From Amycolatopsis sp. DSM 110486 (GTDB lineage: Bacteria > Actinomycetota > Actinomycetes > Mycobacteriales > Pseudonocardiaceae): a DNA stretch of 64,000 nucleotides. The DNA is taken from assembly GCF_019468465.1 (NCBI RefSeq), contig NZ_CP080519.1, positions 6,503,001-6,567,000 of the forward strand, in the 5' to 3' direction. Shown here one piece after another: positions 1 to 7,782 of this stretch. The notes beneath the pieces were generated by a model. That model saw only the letters and a list, made by a program, of their open reading frames with translations, did no database searches and had not been told where the DNA came from. The translations under genes and the position numbers were made by a program. Each line of letters opens with the position of its first letter. Position 1 is the first letter of the stretch.

Positions 1-220
1 TGCGGGCCAAGCGGACCAGCGCGGCTTCCGAAACGGTCAGCACGCCGTCGTCGCACGGCAGCTGGAGCGGCGGGCCCTGGCGGACGGCGGTCAGCGAGCG
101 GAGCACGCGGCCGACCAGGCCGGGCGGCGTCGCGACGTGACGGCGGGCGGCGGCACGCACGAGGTCCCAGCGAGGATCCCGTTCGGGGTCCTCCGGGCCG
201 CCGGCGCCCTCGTCCGTCAT
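1..220 (-). CDS. Asp23/Gls24-like protein, N-terminal part
   Basis: The gene starts at ATG 220-218 and runs off the left edge, leaving 73 codons. The visible sequence has an acidic start, then a VRAAARRHV / GLVGRVLRSL segment, then LTVSEAALVRLAR. The last piece resembles the opening of the Asp23/Gls24 envelope-stress domain. The ATG shares one base with the stop of the sigma-factor gene upstream (TGATG), so the two are translationally coupled. It is the third gene of a leftward operon after the RibD-like reductase and the sigma factor. The domain assignment rests on a short stretch and is tentative. Confidence 0.5.
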   Translation of the reverse strand, partial: MTDEGAGGPEDPERDPRWDLVRAAARRHVATPPGLVGRVLRSLTAVRQGPPLQLPCDDGVLTVSEAALVRLAR

Positions 221-761
221 CACCGCTCCCTCAGCTGGCCGAGCAGCGCCACCCTGGCCCGGTGCAGGCGCGAGCGCAAGGCCGGGACGCCGACTTCGAG
301 CACTTCGGCCACTTCTTCATAGCTGAGGCCTCGAGTTCGCGCAGCACGAGCGGTACGCGCTGCGCCACGTCGAGCCGGGCGATCGCCCGCAGCACGGCGT
401 CCACCTGCTCGGCGTGCACGACCTGGCGTTCGGGCGTGCCGTCGGCGACGAGGTCCGGTGCCTCGGCGATCGACACGCTTTCGATCGACACGGTGGGGCG
501 GTGGCGGCGCAGCAGATCGAGGGCGCCGTTGGTGACCACGCGGTAGAGCCACGTGGACACCGCCGACTCGTGCCGGAACGTCGCGAGGGACCGCCACGCG
601 GCCAGCCACGCCTCCTGCACCACGTCCTCGGCCTCGGCCGGGCTGCCGGTGATGCGCAGCGCGACGCGGTACATCATCGGCGTGTGCCGGCGCACCAGCG
701 TGTCGAACGCGGCGTGGTCACCCGCCGCCGCGGCCGCGACGAGCGCCTCGCTGTCGGCCAT
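220..761 (-). pseudogene. ECF RNA polymerase sigma factor with apparent -1 frameshift
   Basis: Reading from ATG 761, the protein begins MADSEALVAAAAAGDHAAF and carries a clear sigma region 2 (YRVALRITGSPAEAEDVVQE, then STWLYRVVTNGALDLLRRH). Near 325-333 the frame breaks just after VLRELE. The expected region 4 helix-turn-helix (LSYEEVAEVLEVGVPALRSR) continues in a different frame and stops at 220-222, exactly overlapping the next ATG. The span of 542 nt is one short of a multiple of three, as expected for one lost G:C pair in the GAGGCCTC stretch. As given, the product would end in about 45 unrelated residues and lack region 4.2. Either a sequencing error or a recent inactivating mutation explains it; the preserved downstream frame favours an error or a very young lesion. 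Confidence 0.8.
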
Positions 762-1510
762 CAGCCGCGGCCCCGCCGGTAGCGCAGCAGCGTGAAGCCG
801 TCGTCCACGAGGATCGACGCGAGCTCCATCCGGCGCGGCGGCCGCGCGGCCGGTCCCGCCGCGATCCGGCTCGCGTCGCCGCCGACGAGCAGCGGGGCGA
901 CGGTGAGGCAAAGCTGGTCGACGAGGTCGGCCGCGATCATCGCCGCGAACAACCCGGGCCCACCTTCGCAGTCCACGCGCCGCAGGCCGCGTTCGGCCAG
1001 CATCGCCAGTGCTCTCGGCAGATCCACGTCTTCGTCACCGGCCACGAGCACGTCGGCTCCGGCCTCCCGCACCGCAGCGGTGTCGGCGCGCGAAGTGGTG
1101 ACGACCAACGGCGGCACGCGCGTGTCGGTGAACAGCGGGCCCGCCGGGTCGAGTGAACCCGTCCGCGTGACGACGGCGATGGGCGGCGCCGGCGCCAGAC
1201 CCAGCCGCGCGCGCCGGGCCGAGCGCACCGCGTTGGTCCGGGCGCCGCGGTAGTTCTCGGCGCGCGCGGTGCCGCCGCCGACGAGGATCACGTCGGCGAG
1301 GTCGCGCGCGAGCAGGAACACACGGCGGTCGGCCGGGTGCGAAAGGCCCTTCGACAGCTCGTCCACGGCTACCGCGCCGTCGGCCGACGCCACGAAGTTG
1401 ACCTGCACGAACGGGCCGGCCAGGTCGGTCAGGTCTTCGGGGTAGCCGTAGACGCGCTCCAGATCCTCGTCGGACAAGGGCCCGGTCCCGCCCGGTGATG
1501 GTGGCCACAC
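761..1510 (-). CDS. pyrimidine reductase family protein (RibD C-terminal domain)
   Basis: A 249-residue protein of the RibD_C / dihydrofolate-reductase-like fold, the family that reduces the ribosylamino-pyrimidine in riboflavin synthesis. Visible landmarks are VNFVASADGAVAVD near the N-terminus, ADVILVGGGTARAE for NADPH binding, and CEGGPGLFAAM toward the C-terminus. The deaminase half of RibD is missing, so it is a stand-alone reductase domain. The true substrate is not evident, and such stand-alone copies are common in actinobacteria. I chose GTG 1510 because the homologous core begins directly after it; longer in-frame extensions are low-complexity. Its stop overlaps the sigma-factor ATG at 761, making it the first gene of a three-gene operon divergent from zapE. 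Confidence 0.8.
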   Translation of the reverse strand: MWPPSPGGTGPLSDEDLERVYGYPEDLTDLAGPFVQVNFVASADGAVAVDELSKGLSHPADRRVFLLARDLADVILVGGGTARAENYRGARTNAVRSARRARLGLAPAPPIAVVTRTGSLDPAGPLFTDTRVPPLVVTTSRADTAAVREAGADVLVAGDEDVDLPRALAMLAERGLRRVDCEGGPGLFAAMIAADLVDQLCLTVAPLLVGGDASRIAAGPAARPPRRMELASILVDDGFTLLRYRRGRG

Positions 1511-1608
1511 GCTCCGCACGTCCGCTATCCCAGCACGGGCACCGACCCCGCCCCGACCGGGGGATACGCGGGTGCGGACACCCGGACCGCCCGCGCGCGG
1601 GGCCTGGT

Positions 1609-1614
1609 TAGGCT
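1609..1614 (+). promoter_or_regulatory. -10 box of a probable leaderless zapE promoter
   Basis: TAGGCT lies 8 nt before ATG 1623 and there is no purine-rich ribosome-binding site between them. This is the spacing seen for leaderless transcripts in actinobacteria. Confidence 0.5.
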
Positions 1615-1622
1615 CTGCAGCC

Positions 1623-2645
1623 ATGCCCGCAGCTGCCCTGACGGACCGGTTTCCCGAGCTCGGGGCCGACGAGCTGATCTCCTCGCTGGTGCCGCCGCCG
1701 CGGTTCGGCGAGGCCCGGTTCTCCACGTACCTGCCGAACCCCGACGAGCCGAGCCAGGCCGCCGCCGTGAAGTCGTGTTCGGCGTTCGCCGGGCGCATCG
1801 GGGACCGGCCGGCGAAGAAGTCGCGGCTGCGTTCGCTCTTCGGCGGCGGCGAGGCGGCCCCGGCCGGGCCGATGGGCCTCTACCTCGACGGCGGGTTCGG
1901 GGTGGGCAAGACCCACCTGCTCGCGTCGGTGTGGCACGACGCGCCTTCGCCCAAGGCGTACGGCACCTTCGTGGAGCTCACGCACCTGGTCGGCGCGCTC
2001 GGGTTCGCCGAGGCCGTGCGGCGGCTGTCGGAGCACCGGCTGCTGGCGATCGACGAGTTCGAGCTCGACGACCCCGGCGACACCACGCTCGTGAGCCGGC
2101 TGCTGCAGGAGCTCACCGACGCGGGCGTGTACATCGCCGCGACGTCCAACACGTTGCCCGACAAGCTCGGCGAGGGCCGCTTCGCCGCCGAGGACTTCCT
2201 GCGTGAGATCCAGGCGCTCTCCCGTCGCTTCGAAGTGGTTCGCGTGGACGGGCCGGACTATCGCCACCGCGGCCTGCCCGACGCGCCGCCGCCGGTGAGC
2301 GACGAGGAGCTCGACGCGTCGGCCGCCGCGCACGAGGGGTCCACTGTGGACGAGTTCGACGCGCTCGTGGCGCACCTGGCGAAGCTGCACCCGTCGCGCT
2401 ACGGCAAGCTGCTCGACGGAGTGCGGCGCGTGCACCTCAAGCACGTGACGCCGGCGCCGGACCAGAACGTGGGGCTGCGGCTCGTGGCGTTCGCCGACCG
2501 GCTCTACGACCGCGCGATCCCCGTCGTGGTGTCGGGCGTGCCGCTGCCGGAGCTGTTCACCGAGGAGATGGTGAACGGCGGCTACCGCAAGAAGTACCTG
2601 CGGGCGGTCAGCCGGCTGACGGCGCTGGCACGCGACGCGGTGTGA
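1623..2645 (+). CDS. zapE: cell division protein ZapE (AFG1-like ATPase)
   Basis: A 340-residue AFG1/ZapE-type P-loop ATPase. Walker A is seen as GGFGVGKTHLL (about residues 90-100), Walker B as LLAIDEFELDDPGD, and the sensor region as AATSNTLPDKLGEGRF. In Escherichia coli ZapE is a cytoplasmic Z-ring-associated ATPase; the actinobacterial role is inferred from the family. ATG 1623 is preferred over an in-frame ATG 51 nt upstream because homology starts at MPAAALTDRF and a leaderless -10 fits it. It is divergent from the RibD-like gene, and its last 38 nt overlap the convergent PAP2 gene. Confidence 0.88.
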   Translation: MPAAALTDRFPELGADELISSLVPPPRFGEARFSTYLPNPDEPSQAAAVKSCSAFAGRIGDRPAKKSRLRSLFGGGEAAPAGPMGLYLDGGFGVGKTHLLASVWHDAPSPKAYGTFVELTHLVGALGFAEAVRRLSEHRLLAIDEFELDDPGDTTLVSRLLQELTDAGVYIAATSNTLPDKLGEGRFAAEDFLREIQALSRRFEVVRVDGPDYRHRGLPDAPPPVSDEELDASAAAHEGSTVDEFDALVAHLAKLHPSRYGKLLDGVRRVHLKHVTPAPDQNVGLRLVAFADRLYDRAIPVVVSGVPLPELFTEEMVNGGYRKKYLRAVSRLTALARDAV

Positions 2646-3183
2646 CGGCGCGCAGCCCGGTCACCACGGCGGTGGCGAAGAACGTGCCGCCGACGATGTC
2701 CGTGAGGTAGTGGTAGCCGAGGCCGATCATGCCGATCGCCGCGCAGCACAGGAGAACCACGCTGACCACGACGGTGACCACCTTCGGCTTTGCCAGCAGG
2801 ATCAGCACCACGAGCACGGTCACCAGGCTCACCGTGTGGCCGCTGGGGTAGACGAGGATGTCGTTCTTCCAGCGGTCGAACAGCGGCTTGAGCACCCAGG
2901 TGTTGAGCGCGAGGGCGAGCGCCGGGCCCGCGACGGCCAGCAGCGCGTCCGTGCGGCGGCGCAGGTAGAGGCAGGTGCCGGCGATGACCACGATGGCCGG
3001 GATCAGCACGTACGGTTCGGTCGGCAGCACTAGCACGTTCAGTGTGGTGTGGCTCAGGCCGGCGATCGCTTGCGCGGCGCCCGCGTCGAGTGCGCCGGGG
3101 GAGTGCCCGCCCGCGTAGACGAGTCCCAGTGCGACGGTCACCAGCGCGCCGAGCACGGCGACGAGCGCCAGAATGCGGCTCAC
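2608..3183 (-). CDS. PAP2-family membrane phosphatase
   Basis: A 191-residue integral membrane protein with about five or six hydrophobic segments. PAP2 signatures are visible as KPLFDRWKND (degenerate first motif), YPSGHTVS (the conserved PSGH) and GYHYLTDIVGG (containing the catalytic His of the third motif). Members dephosphorylate lipid phosphates such as undecaprenyl pyrophosphate or phosphatidic acid; the substrate here is unknown. The GTG at 3183 follows a GGGGAG ribosome-binding site by a few bases. Its 3' end overlaps the zapE 3' end. The D-amino-acid-oxidase-like gene starts about 100 nt away on the opposite strand, so the two share a promoter region. Confidence 0.85.
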   Translation of the reverse strand: MSRILALVAVLGALVTVALGLVYAGGHSPGALDAGAAQAIAGLSHTTLNVLVLPTEPYVLIPAIVVIAGTCLYLRRRTDALLAVAGPALALALNTWVLKPLFDRWKNDILVYPSGHTVSLVTVLVVLILLAKPKVVTVVVSVVLLCCAAIGMIGLGYHYLTDIVGGTFFATAVVTGLRAVTPRRVPAPSAG

Positions 3184-3285
3184 GGTTTCTCCCCTCCCCG
3201 GAGCGAGCCTACGCGGATGGCGGGTGGCGCCGATGGCCCGGCTTCGGCCACGATCACGGGCGGGAGCACCAGCGGAGGGAGCGGC

Positions 3286-4167
3286 ATGCGGATCACCGTG
3301 ACCGGCGGCGGGGTCGTCGGGCTGAGCTGCGCGTACCGGCTGGCCGAGGCGGGCCACAGCGTGACGGTCGTGACGGCGGGCAAACCGGCGGAGACGACGT
3401 CGGCCGTGGCGGGCGGGCTGATCTACCCGCCGGTGGTGCGGCCGGACGAGCGCGTGGTGCGCTGGACCGAGACCACCGTCGGCGTGTACCGCTCGCTGCT
3501 CGCCGCGCCCGGGATCCGGTTCCTGCCGGGCTGGATCCGCGTCCCGGAAGACGTGCCCGACCCGCGCTGGCTCACCGCGATGACCGACGTGTCACGCGAG
3601 GGCTCGGTGCTCGCCTTCACCACGGCGCTCGTGGACACGCCGGTGTACCTGACGTGGCTGGCCGAGCAGGTTGCCGCGCTGGGCGTGCGGACCGAGTACC
3701 GCACGGTCACCTCGCTGGCCGACCTCGACGCCGACGTGGTCGTGAACGCCACCGGCCTCGCCGGCGGCACCCTCGCGGGCGACGACACGCTCGTCCCGGT
3801 GCGTGGCCAGGTCGTGCACCTCGCCGACCCGGGGCTCACGTCGTGGTCGGTCGAAGAGGCCGACGGCGACCTGACGTACGTGATCCCGCACGGCCGCCAC
3901 GTCGTGTGCGGTGGCACCGAGGAGATCGGCCGCAACGACCTCGAGCCGGACTCCGCCGTGGCGGCCGCGATCGTGCGCCGGTCCCGGGAGCTGGAGCCGC
4001 GGCTGGCCGACGCCGCCGTGCTCGGCACGCGCGTGGGGCTGCGGCCGGGGCGGCCGAGCGTGCGGCTGGAACGCATCGGCGACGTCGTCCACTGCTACGG
4101 CCACGGCGGCGCGGGGATCACGCTGGCGTGGGGCTGCGCGGAGGATGTGGCTTCGCTGGTCGCCTAA
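3286..4167 (+). CDS. FAD-dependent D-amino-acid-oxidase-like oxidoreductase
   Basis: A 293-residue DAO-fold flavoenzyme. The N-terminus MRITVTGGGVVGLSCAYRL is a Rossmann FAD motif (GxGxxG variant GGGVVG), followed by TTSAVAGGLIYPP. The C-terminal half has VPVRGQVVHL, the TYVIPHGRHVVCGGT block and GLRPGRPSVRLE ending in YGHGGAGITLAWG. This arrangement fits D-amino acid oxidases, which turn D-amino acids into 2-oxo acids with release of peroxide and ammonia. The exact substrate cannot be told. A GGAGGGA ribosome-binding site precedes ATG 3286 at good spacing. It appears to be a single-gene unit. Confidence 0.85.
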   Translation: MRITVTGGGVVGLSCAYRLAEAGHSVTVVTAGKPAETTSAVAGGLIYPPVVRPDERVVRWTETTVGVYRSLLAAPGIRFLPGWIRVPEDVPDPRWLTAMTDVSREGSVLAFTTALVDTPVYLTWLAEQVAALGVRTEYRTVTSLADLDADVVVNATGLAGGTLAGDDTLVPVRGQVVHLADPGLTSWSVEEADGDLTYVIPHGRHVVCGGTEEIGRNDLEPDSAVAAAIVRRSRELEPRLADAAVLGTRVGLRPGRPSVRLERIGDVVHCYGHGGAGITLAWGCAEDVASLVA

Positions 4168-4191
4168 CGCGGGCAACTTGGACTTCTACCG

Positions 4192-4770
4192 TCATCGCCG
4201 GGCTGCCGCGGGGATGGCGTTGTCGATGAGGACGGCAGCGATGGCGGTGGCGGCGGTGAACACGTCGGTGTTGAGGACTCGGGTGCGGGCTGCGGCGCCG
4301 TCCAGGAGCAGCGCCAGTTGCTCGCCGAGTTGTTCGGGGTTGGTGGCGCCGGCCTCTCGGGCGGTTTCGGCGAGCCGAGCGGCAAAGGCTTTCTTGTAGT
4401 CGCTGGCGTACACGCGTGCCGGGTGGCCCGGGTCGGGGATTTCGACGGCCGCCTGGATGAATGGGCACAGGGGTGCGTGCACGTCGAACACGGCAAGGAG
4501 TCGTTCGCGAGGCGTGAGGTCGGTGCGGTCGAACACTTCGGGCAGGATGTCGGGATCAAATCGGTGCAGGCATTCGGCGATCAGCTCGTCCTTGCCGGCG
4601 AAGTGCTGGTAGAGCGTGCGTTTGGATACCTCAGCCACCGCGCAGAGCTGGTCCATGCCGGTGCAGTTGATGCCCTGATCTCGGAACAGTTGTTGTGACG
4701 CGCTGAGGATGCGCTCTCGTGCGCCCCTGCCGCGGCGCAGGCCCCGCGGCCCTTTCTCCAAATCTGTCAC
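4192..4770 (-). CDS. TetR-family repressor, divergent from an SDR gene
   Basis: A 192-residue TetR protein. The N-terminal helix-turn-helix is seen in ILSASQQLFRDQGINCTGMD and VAEVSKRTLYQHFAGKDELI; the ligand-binding half (DVHAPLCPFIQAAVEI, then ...EQLALLLDGAAARTRV) resembles regulators placed next to reductases. GTG 4770 is preceded by TACGCT at 6 nt, suggesting a leaderless start. The divergent SDR and F420-reductase-like genes are its likely targets, acting through the repeats between them. TetR proteins usually repress and are released by a small ligand, which is unknown here. Confidence 0.88.
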   Translation of the reverse strand: MTDLEKGPRGLRRGRGARERILSASQQLFRDQGINCTGMDQLCAVAEVSKRTLYQHFAGKDELIAECLHRFDPDILPEVFDRTDLTPRERLLAVFDVHAPLCPFIQAAVEIPDPGHPARVYASDYKKAFAARLAETAREAGATNPEQLGEQLALLLDGAAARTRVLNTDVFTAATAIAAVLIDNAIPAAARR

Positions 4771-4797
4771 ACGCCCAGCGTAGCCCACCTGGGTACC

Positions 4798-4867
4798 GAT
4801 CGGTGTGCATAGCTTGCACCCTGCGCGTCGGTTCGATACGTTAAGTACGCAGATCGGTGTACATAAC
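4798..4867. promoter_or_regulatory. paired direct repeats, candidate TetR operators
   Basis: GATCGGTGTGCATAGC at 4798-4813 and GATCGGTGTACATAAC at 4852-4867 match at 14 of 16 positions and sit 54 bp apart on the same strand in the divergent tetR/SDR promoter region. Each centres on a TGTRCA core that is palindromic in the second copy. They are the best candidates for TetR binding. Confidence 0.55.
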
Positions 4868-4896
4868 ATCGGCAGGGCAAGTGAAATGGAGTGGTT

Positions 4897-5631
4897 GTGG
4901 GAAAGCTCGATGGCAAGGTAGCGGTGATCACCGGCGGATCCACCGGCATGGCACTGGCCGGCGCCAAGCTGTTCGTCGAGCAAGGAGCTCACGTCTTCAT
5001 CCAGGCTCGGCGGCAGGAAGCATTGGACGACGCCGTCAAGCTGATCGGCCGCAACGTCACCGCCGTGCAGGGTGACGCAGCCGACCTGGACGACCTGGAC
5101 CGCTTGTACGACACCGTCAAGCGGGAAAAGGGCTCGATCGACGTGTTGTGGGCCAGCGCCGGGACGGGCGAACCCGCCGTCCTCGGCGAGATCACCGAGG
5201 AACAGTTCCACCGCGCCTTCTGGCTCAACGCGCGCGGCACCCTGTTCACCGTCCAGAAGGCACTGCCACTGATCAACGACAACGGGTCGATCTTCATGAC
5301 CGGATCCAACGCCTCACTCGGCGCCTTCCCCGGCTGGAGCCTCTACGCGGGAAGCAAAGCCGTCCAGCAGGCCTGGGCCCGCGTCTGGCTCAACGAACTG
5401 CGCGACCGCAAGATTCGGGTCAACGTCCTGACCCCCGGCCAGGTCGCCACCGCCAAACAGGAAGAACTGTTCGACGAGGCCACCAAGGCCGCATTCGAGT
5501 CCCTCATCCCCCGCGGAGAGATGGGCCGCCCCGAAGAGATCGCCACCGTCGCCCTGTTCCTCGCCTCCGACGACTCCAGCTACGTCAACGGCCTGGAACT
5601 CGTTACCGACGGCGGCGCCACCGCCATCTGA
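4897..5631 (+). CDS. short-chain dehydrogenase/reductase
   Basis: A 244-residue classical SDR. The cofactor motif is VAVITGGSTGMALA (TGxxxGxx), the mid motif LWASAGTGEP stands in for NNAG, and the active site is Ser in MTGSNAS plus YAGSK (YxxxK). The end (SSYVNGLELVTDGG) is typical of the family. Start GTG 4897 has GGAG at 4888-4891 at 5 nt spacing; GTG 4891 is a possible alternative. It is followed at 24 nt by an F420-reductase-like gene and is divergent from a TetR gene, a common arrangement for inducible detoxification or redox modules. The substrate is unknown. Confidence 0.88.
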   Translation: MGKLDGKVAVITGGSTGMALAGAKLFVEQGAHVFIQARRQEALDDAVKLIGRNVTAVQGDAADLDDLDRLYDTVKREKGSIDVLWASAGTGEPAVLGEITEEQFHRAFWLNARGTLFTVQKALPLINDNGSIFMTGSNASLGAFPGWSLYAGSKAVQQAWARVWLNELRDRKIRVNVLTPGQVATAKQEELFDEATKAAFESLIPRGEMGRPEEIATVALFLASDDSSYVNGLELVTDGGATAI

Positions 5632-5655
5632 CCTACACAGAAGAGAGCACACCTC

Positions 5656-6279
5656 ATGAGCAGCATCACCCTCATCGGTACGGGAAACATGGCCCGTACC
5701 ATCGGCACGCTCGCGGTAGCGGGCGGCAACACCGTCGAGGTGATCGGCCGCGACGCGGCCAAATCCGCGGCCCTGGCCAAGACACTCGGCGGCGGCGCCA
5801 CGGCCGGGACATTCGGTGCCGCCCCGGCCGGCGACATCGTCATCCTCGCGGTGCTGTCCGACGGCGCCGTGCCTGTCGTCCGCGAGTTCCGGGACGCGCT
5901 GGCCGGCAAGATCATCGTCGACATCACCAACCCCTTCAACGCCACCGGCACCGGGCTGGCCGTCCCCCACAACACCTCCGTCGCCCAAAGCGTGGCCGAG
6001 GCCGCGCCCGCGAGCGCCCATGTCGTGAAGGCGTTCAACACCCTTTTCCGCCACGTCCTGGCCCAAGGCGGCCCCGTGGACGTGTTCATGGCCGGCGACG
6101 ATGTGCAGGCCAAGGCGAGCGTGTCAACGTTCATCGAGAGCCTCGGACTGCGCCCGCGGGACACCGGCGACCTGAGCATGGCCCACTGGGTGGAGGGAGC
6201 GGGCGTGTTGACGATGGGCTTGGCCCGCTACGGCGTGGGGAACTTCGACTTCTCCCTCGGCATCAACAACCTCGGCTGA
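5656..6279 (+). CDS. NADPH-dependent F420 reductase family protein
   Basis: A 207-residue Rossmann protein of the NADP-oxidoreductase, F420-dependent family. MSSITLIGTGNMARTIG carries the GxGxxA/G nucleotide motif; IGRDAAKS follows the second strand as in NADP-binding members; VVKAFNTLF is the conserved later block. Such proteins move hydride between NADP(H) and a deazaflavin or a substrate. It lies 24 nt after the SDR gene and is probably cotranscribed with it under TetR control. Its link to true F420 chemistry is only by family. Confidence 0.82.
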   Translation: MSSITLIGTGNMARTIGTLAVAGGNTVEVIGRDAAKSAALAKTLGGGATAGTFGAAPAGDIVILAVLSDGAVPVVREFRDALAGKIIVDITNPFNATGTGLAVPHNTSVAQSVAEAAPASAHVVKAFNTLFRHVLAQGGPVDVFMAGDDVQAKASVSTFIESLGLRPRDTGDLSMAHWVEGAGVLTMGLARYGVGNFDFSLGINNLG

Positions 6280-6381
6280 GCTGCCGCCATCCGGCACGCG
6301 TATACGCCCACAACCACCACGCCGCCCTCTGCCTCGCCGCGGCCCTCCGCCGGCTCGACACCGGCATTGGCCGGTTCCGCC

Positions 6382-7737
6382 TCAGCCGGTGAACTCCGCG
6401 TGGTCAGCCTCCGTCTGATCGGCGTAACGCAGGGCGTACGCCCCGATCGCCTCGTCCAAGTCCTCGTCGTCGGCGAAATACCCGGCGAGCAGTTGGGGGT
6501 GCAGCGAGCGCGTGTGGGCGCGGGCGAGCAGGGCGCCGGCGAGGCGGCCGTAGTCGTCGAGGTGGTTCTCGCGCAGGGCGGCGGGGTCGATGGCGCCCTT
6601 GAGGTTGCGGAACTGGCGGACCACGAAGGGGATGCCGTCGATCGTCGTCCAGCCCAGGAGGATGTCGGTCTCGGCCTGGACGAGGCGGGCGCCGTCGACG
6701 ATGCGGCGGCCTTCGTGGTCGGCGGGGGAGACGCCGAGGTAGGGCGCCAGCGCCGAAGGCTGCGCCTGTTTCACTTGCAGCACCAGGTCTTCGTCCTCGT
6801 TGCCGTGCAGCAGCACGACGTAGCTGCGCAGCCCGACGCTGCCCGTGCCGACCACGCGGAACGCGACGTCGGCCACGCGGTAGCGAGACACGAGCGTGCG
6901 CCGCGACTCGCGCAGGGTGTCCACATAGGACGCCAGACCGGCCACGACCGAGGCGGCCGTCGTGTCGTCGACGTGGGTGAGCACCGGCGGGTCCTCGACG
7001 AACCGGTGGCGCGCCAGGCCGGTCTCGTGGTCGTCGACGTGGCGGGTCCACTTGGCCACCACCTTGGCGCTGGTGTTGCGGCGCGCCTTCTCCTCGGCTT
7101 CGGCGAAGTCGTCGATCAGCTCGTCGGCGCGCGCCCGCGACACGGCCGACGCGTCGGGCAGCGCGTTCCACGACTGCAGGAACGGCAGCTGCGCCAGCGC
7201 GCGGATCGTGCGCCGGTAGGACTTCACCGCGTCCTCCGCGGCTTCGCGGCAAGCCGCCTCGCCGATCCCGCCCTCACGCCCGGCGAGCACGAGGCTGGCC
7301 GACAGCCGTTTGAGGTCCCACTCCCACGGCCCGGGCGCGGTTTCGTCGAAGTCGTTGACGTCCATGACGATCCGGCCCTCGGGCGTGCCGTACAGCCCGA
7401 AATTGGCCGCGTGCGCGTCACCGCACAGCTGCGCCGTCAGCCCCGACGACGGCGAACCCGCGAGGTCCGCCGCCATCAATCCGGCCGCCCCGCGGAAGAA
7501 CGTGAACGGCGACGCCGCCATCCGCTCGCGCCGCAGCTCCACCAGCTCGGGCAGCCGCCCCGAGTTGCTCGCCGCGAAGTACTCCTGCACGCCCGGCCGG
7601 CCCGCGCCCTCCGCCGCGTGGTCGTGCGCGTCGACCGGCGCCCGCGCCCGCAGCTGCTTGCCGCGGGCGTACAGCTGCGCCGGGTCGACGTCGTCCGTGC
7701 CGACCAGCGGTCGTTCCACCCAGTCCCCTCGTCCCAT
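6382..7737 (-). CDS. DUF2252 domain protein
   Basis: A 451-residue DUF2252 protein. Characteristic blocks are SPFTFFRGAAGLMAADLA, LCGDAHAANFG, DVNDFDETAPGPWEWDLKRL, GLRSYVVLLHG and LARAHTRS. The GDAHxxNFG and DxNDFDE pieces resemble the HxDxxxxN and DxD-type motifs of the kinase-like phosphotransferase superfamily, so a small-molecule kinase role is possible, but the family has no settled function. It stands alone; about 100 nt separate it from the F420-reductase-like gene converging on its 3' end, and 45 nt lie between its start and the rocD stop upstream. Confidence 0.88.
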   Translation of the reverse strand: MGRGDWVERPLVGTDDVDPAQLYARGKQLRARAPVDAHDHAAEGAGRPGVQEYFAASNSGRLPELVELRRERMAASPFTFFRGAAGLMAADLAGSPSSGLTAQLCGDAHAANFGLYGTPEGRIVMDVNDFDETAPGPWEWDLKRLSASLVLAGREGGIGEAACREAAEDAVKSYRRTIRALAQLPFLQSWNALPDASAVSRARADELIDDFAEAEEKARRNTSAKVVAKWTRHVDDHETGLARHRFVEDPPVLTHVDDTTAASVVAGLASYVDTLRESRRTLVSRYRVADVAFRVVGTGSVGLRSYVVLLHGNEDEDLVLQVKQAQPSALAPYLGVSPADHEGRRIVDGARLVQAETDILLGWTTIDGIPFVVRQFRNLKGAIDPAALRENHLDDYGRLAGALLARAHTRSLHPQLLAGYFADDEDLDEAIGAYALRYADQTEADHAEFTG

Positions 7738-7782
7738 ACCGGACTCAACGAGCGAACCGGGCGAAACGCTCCCGCGAGCGGA

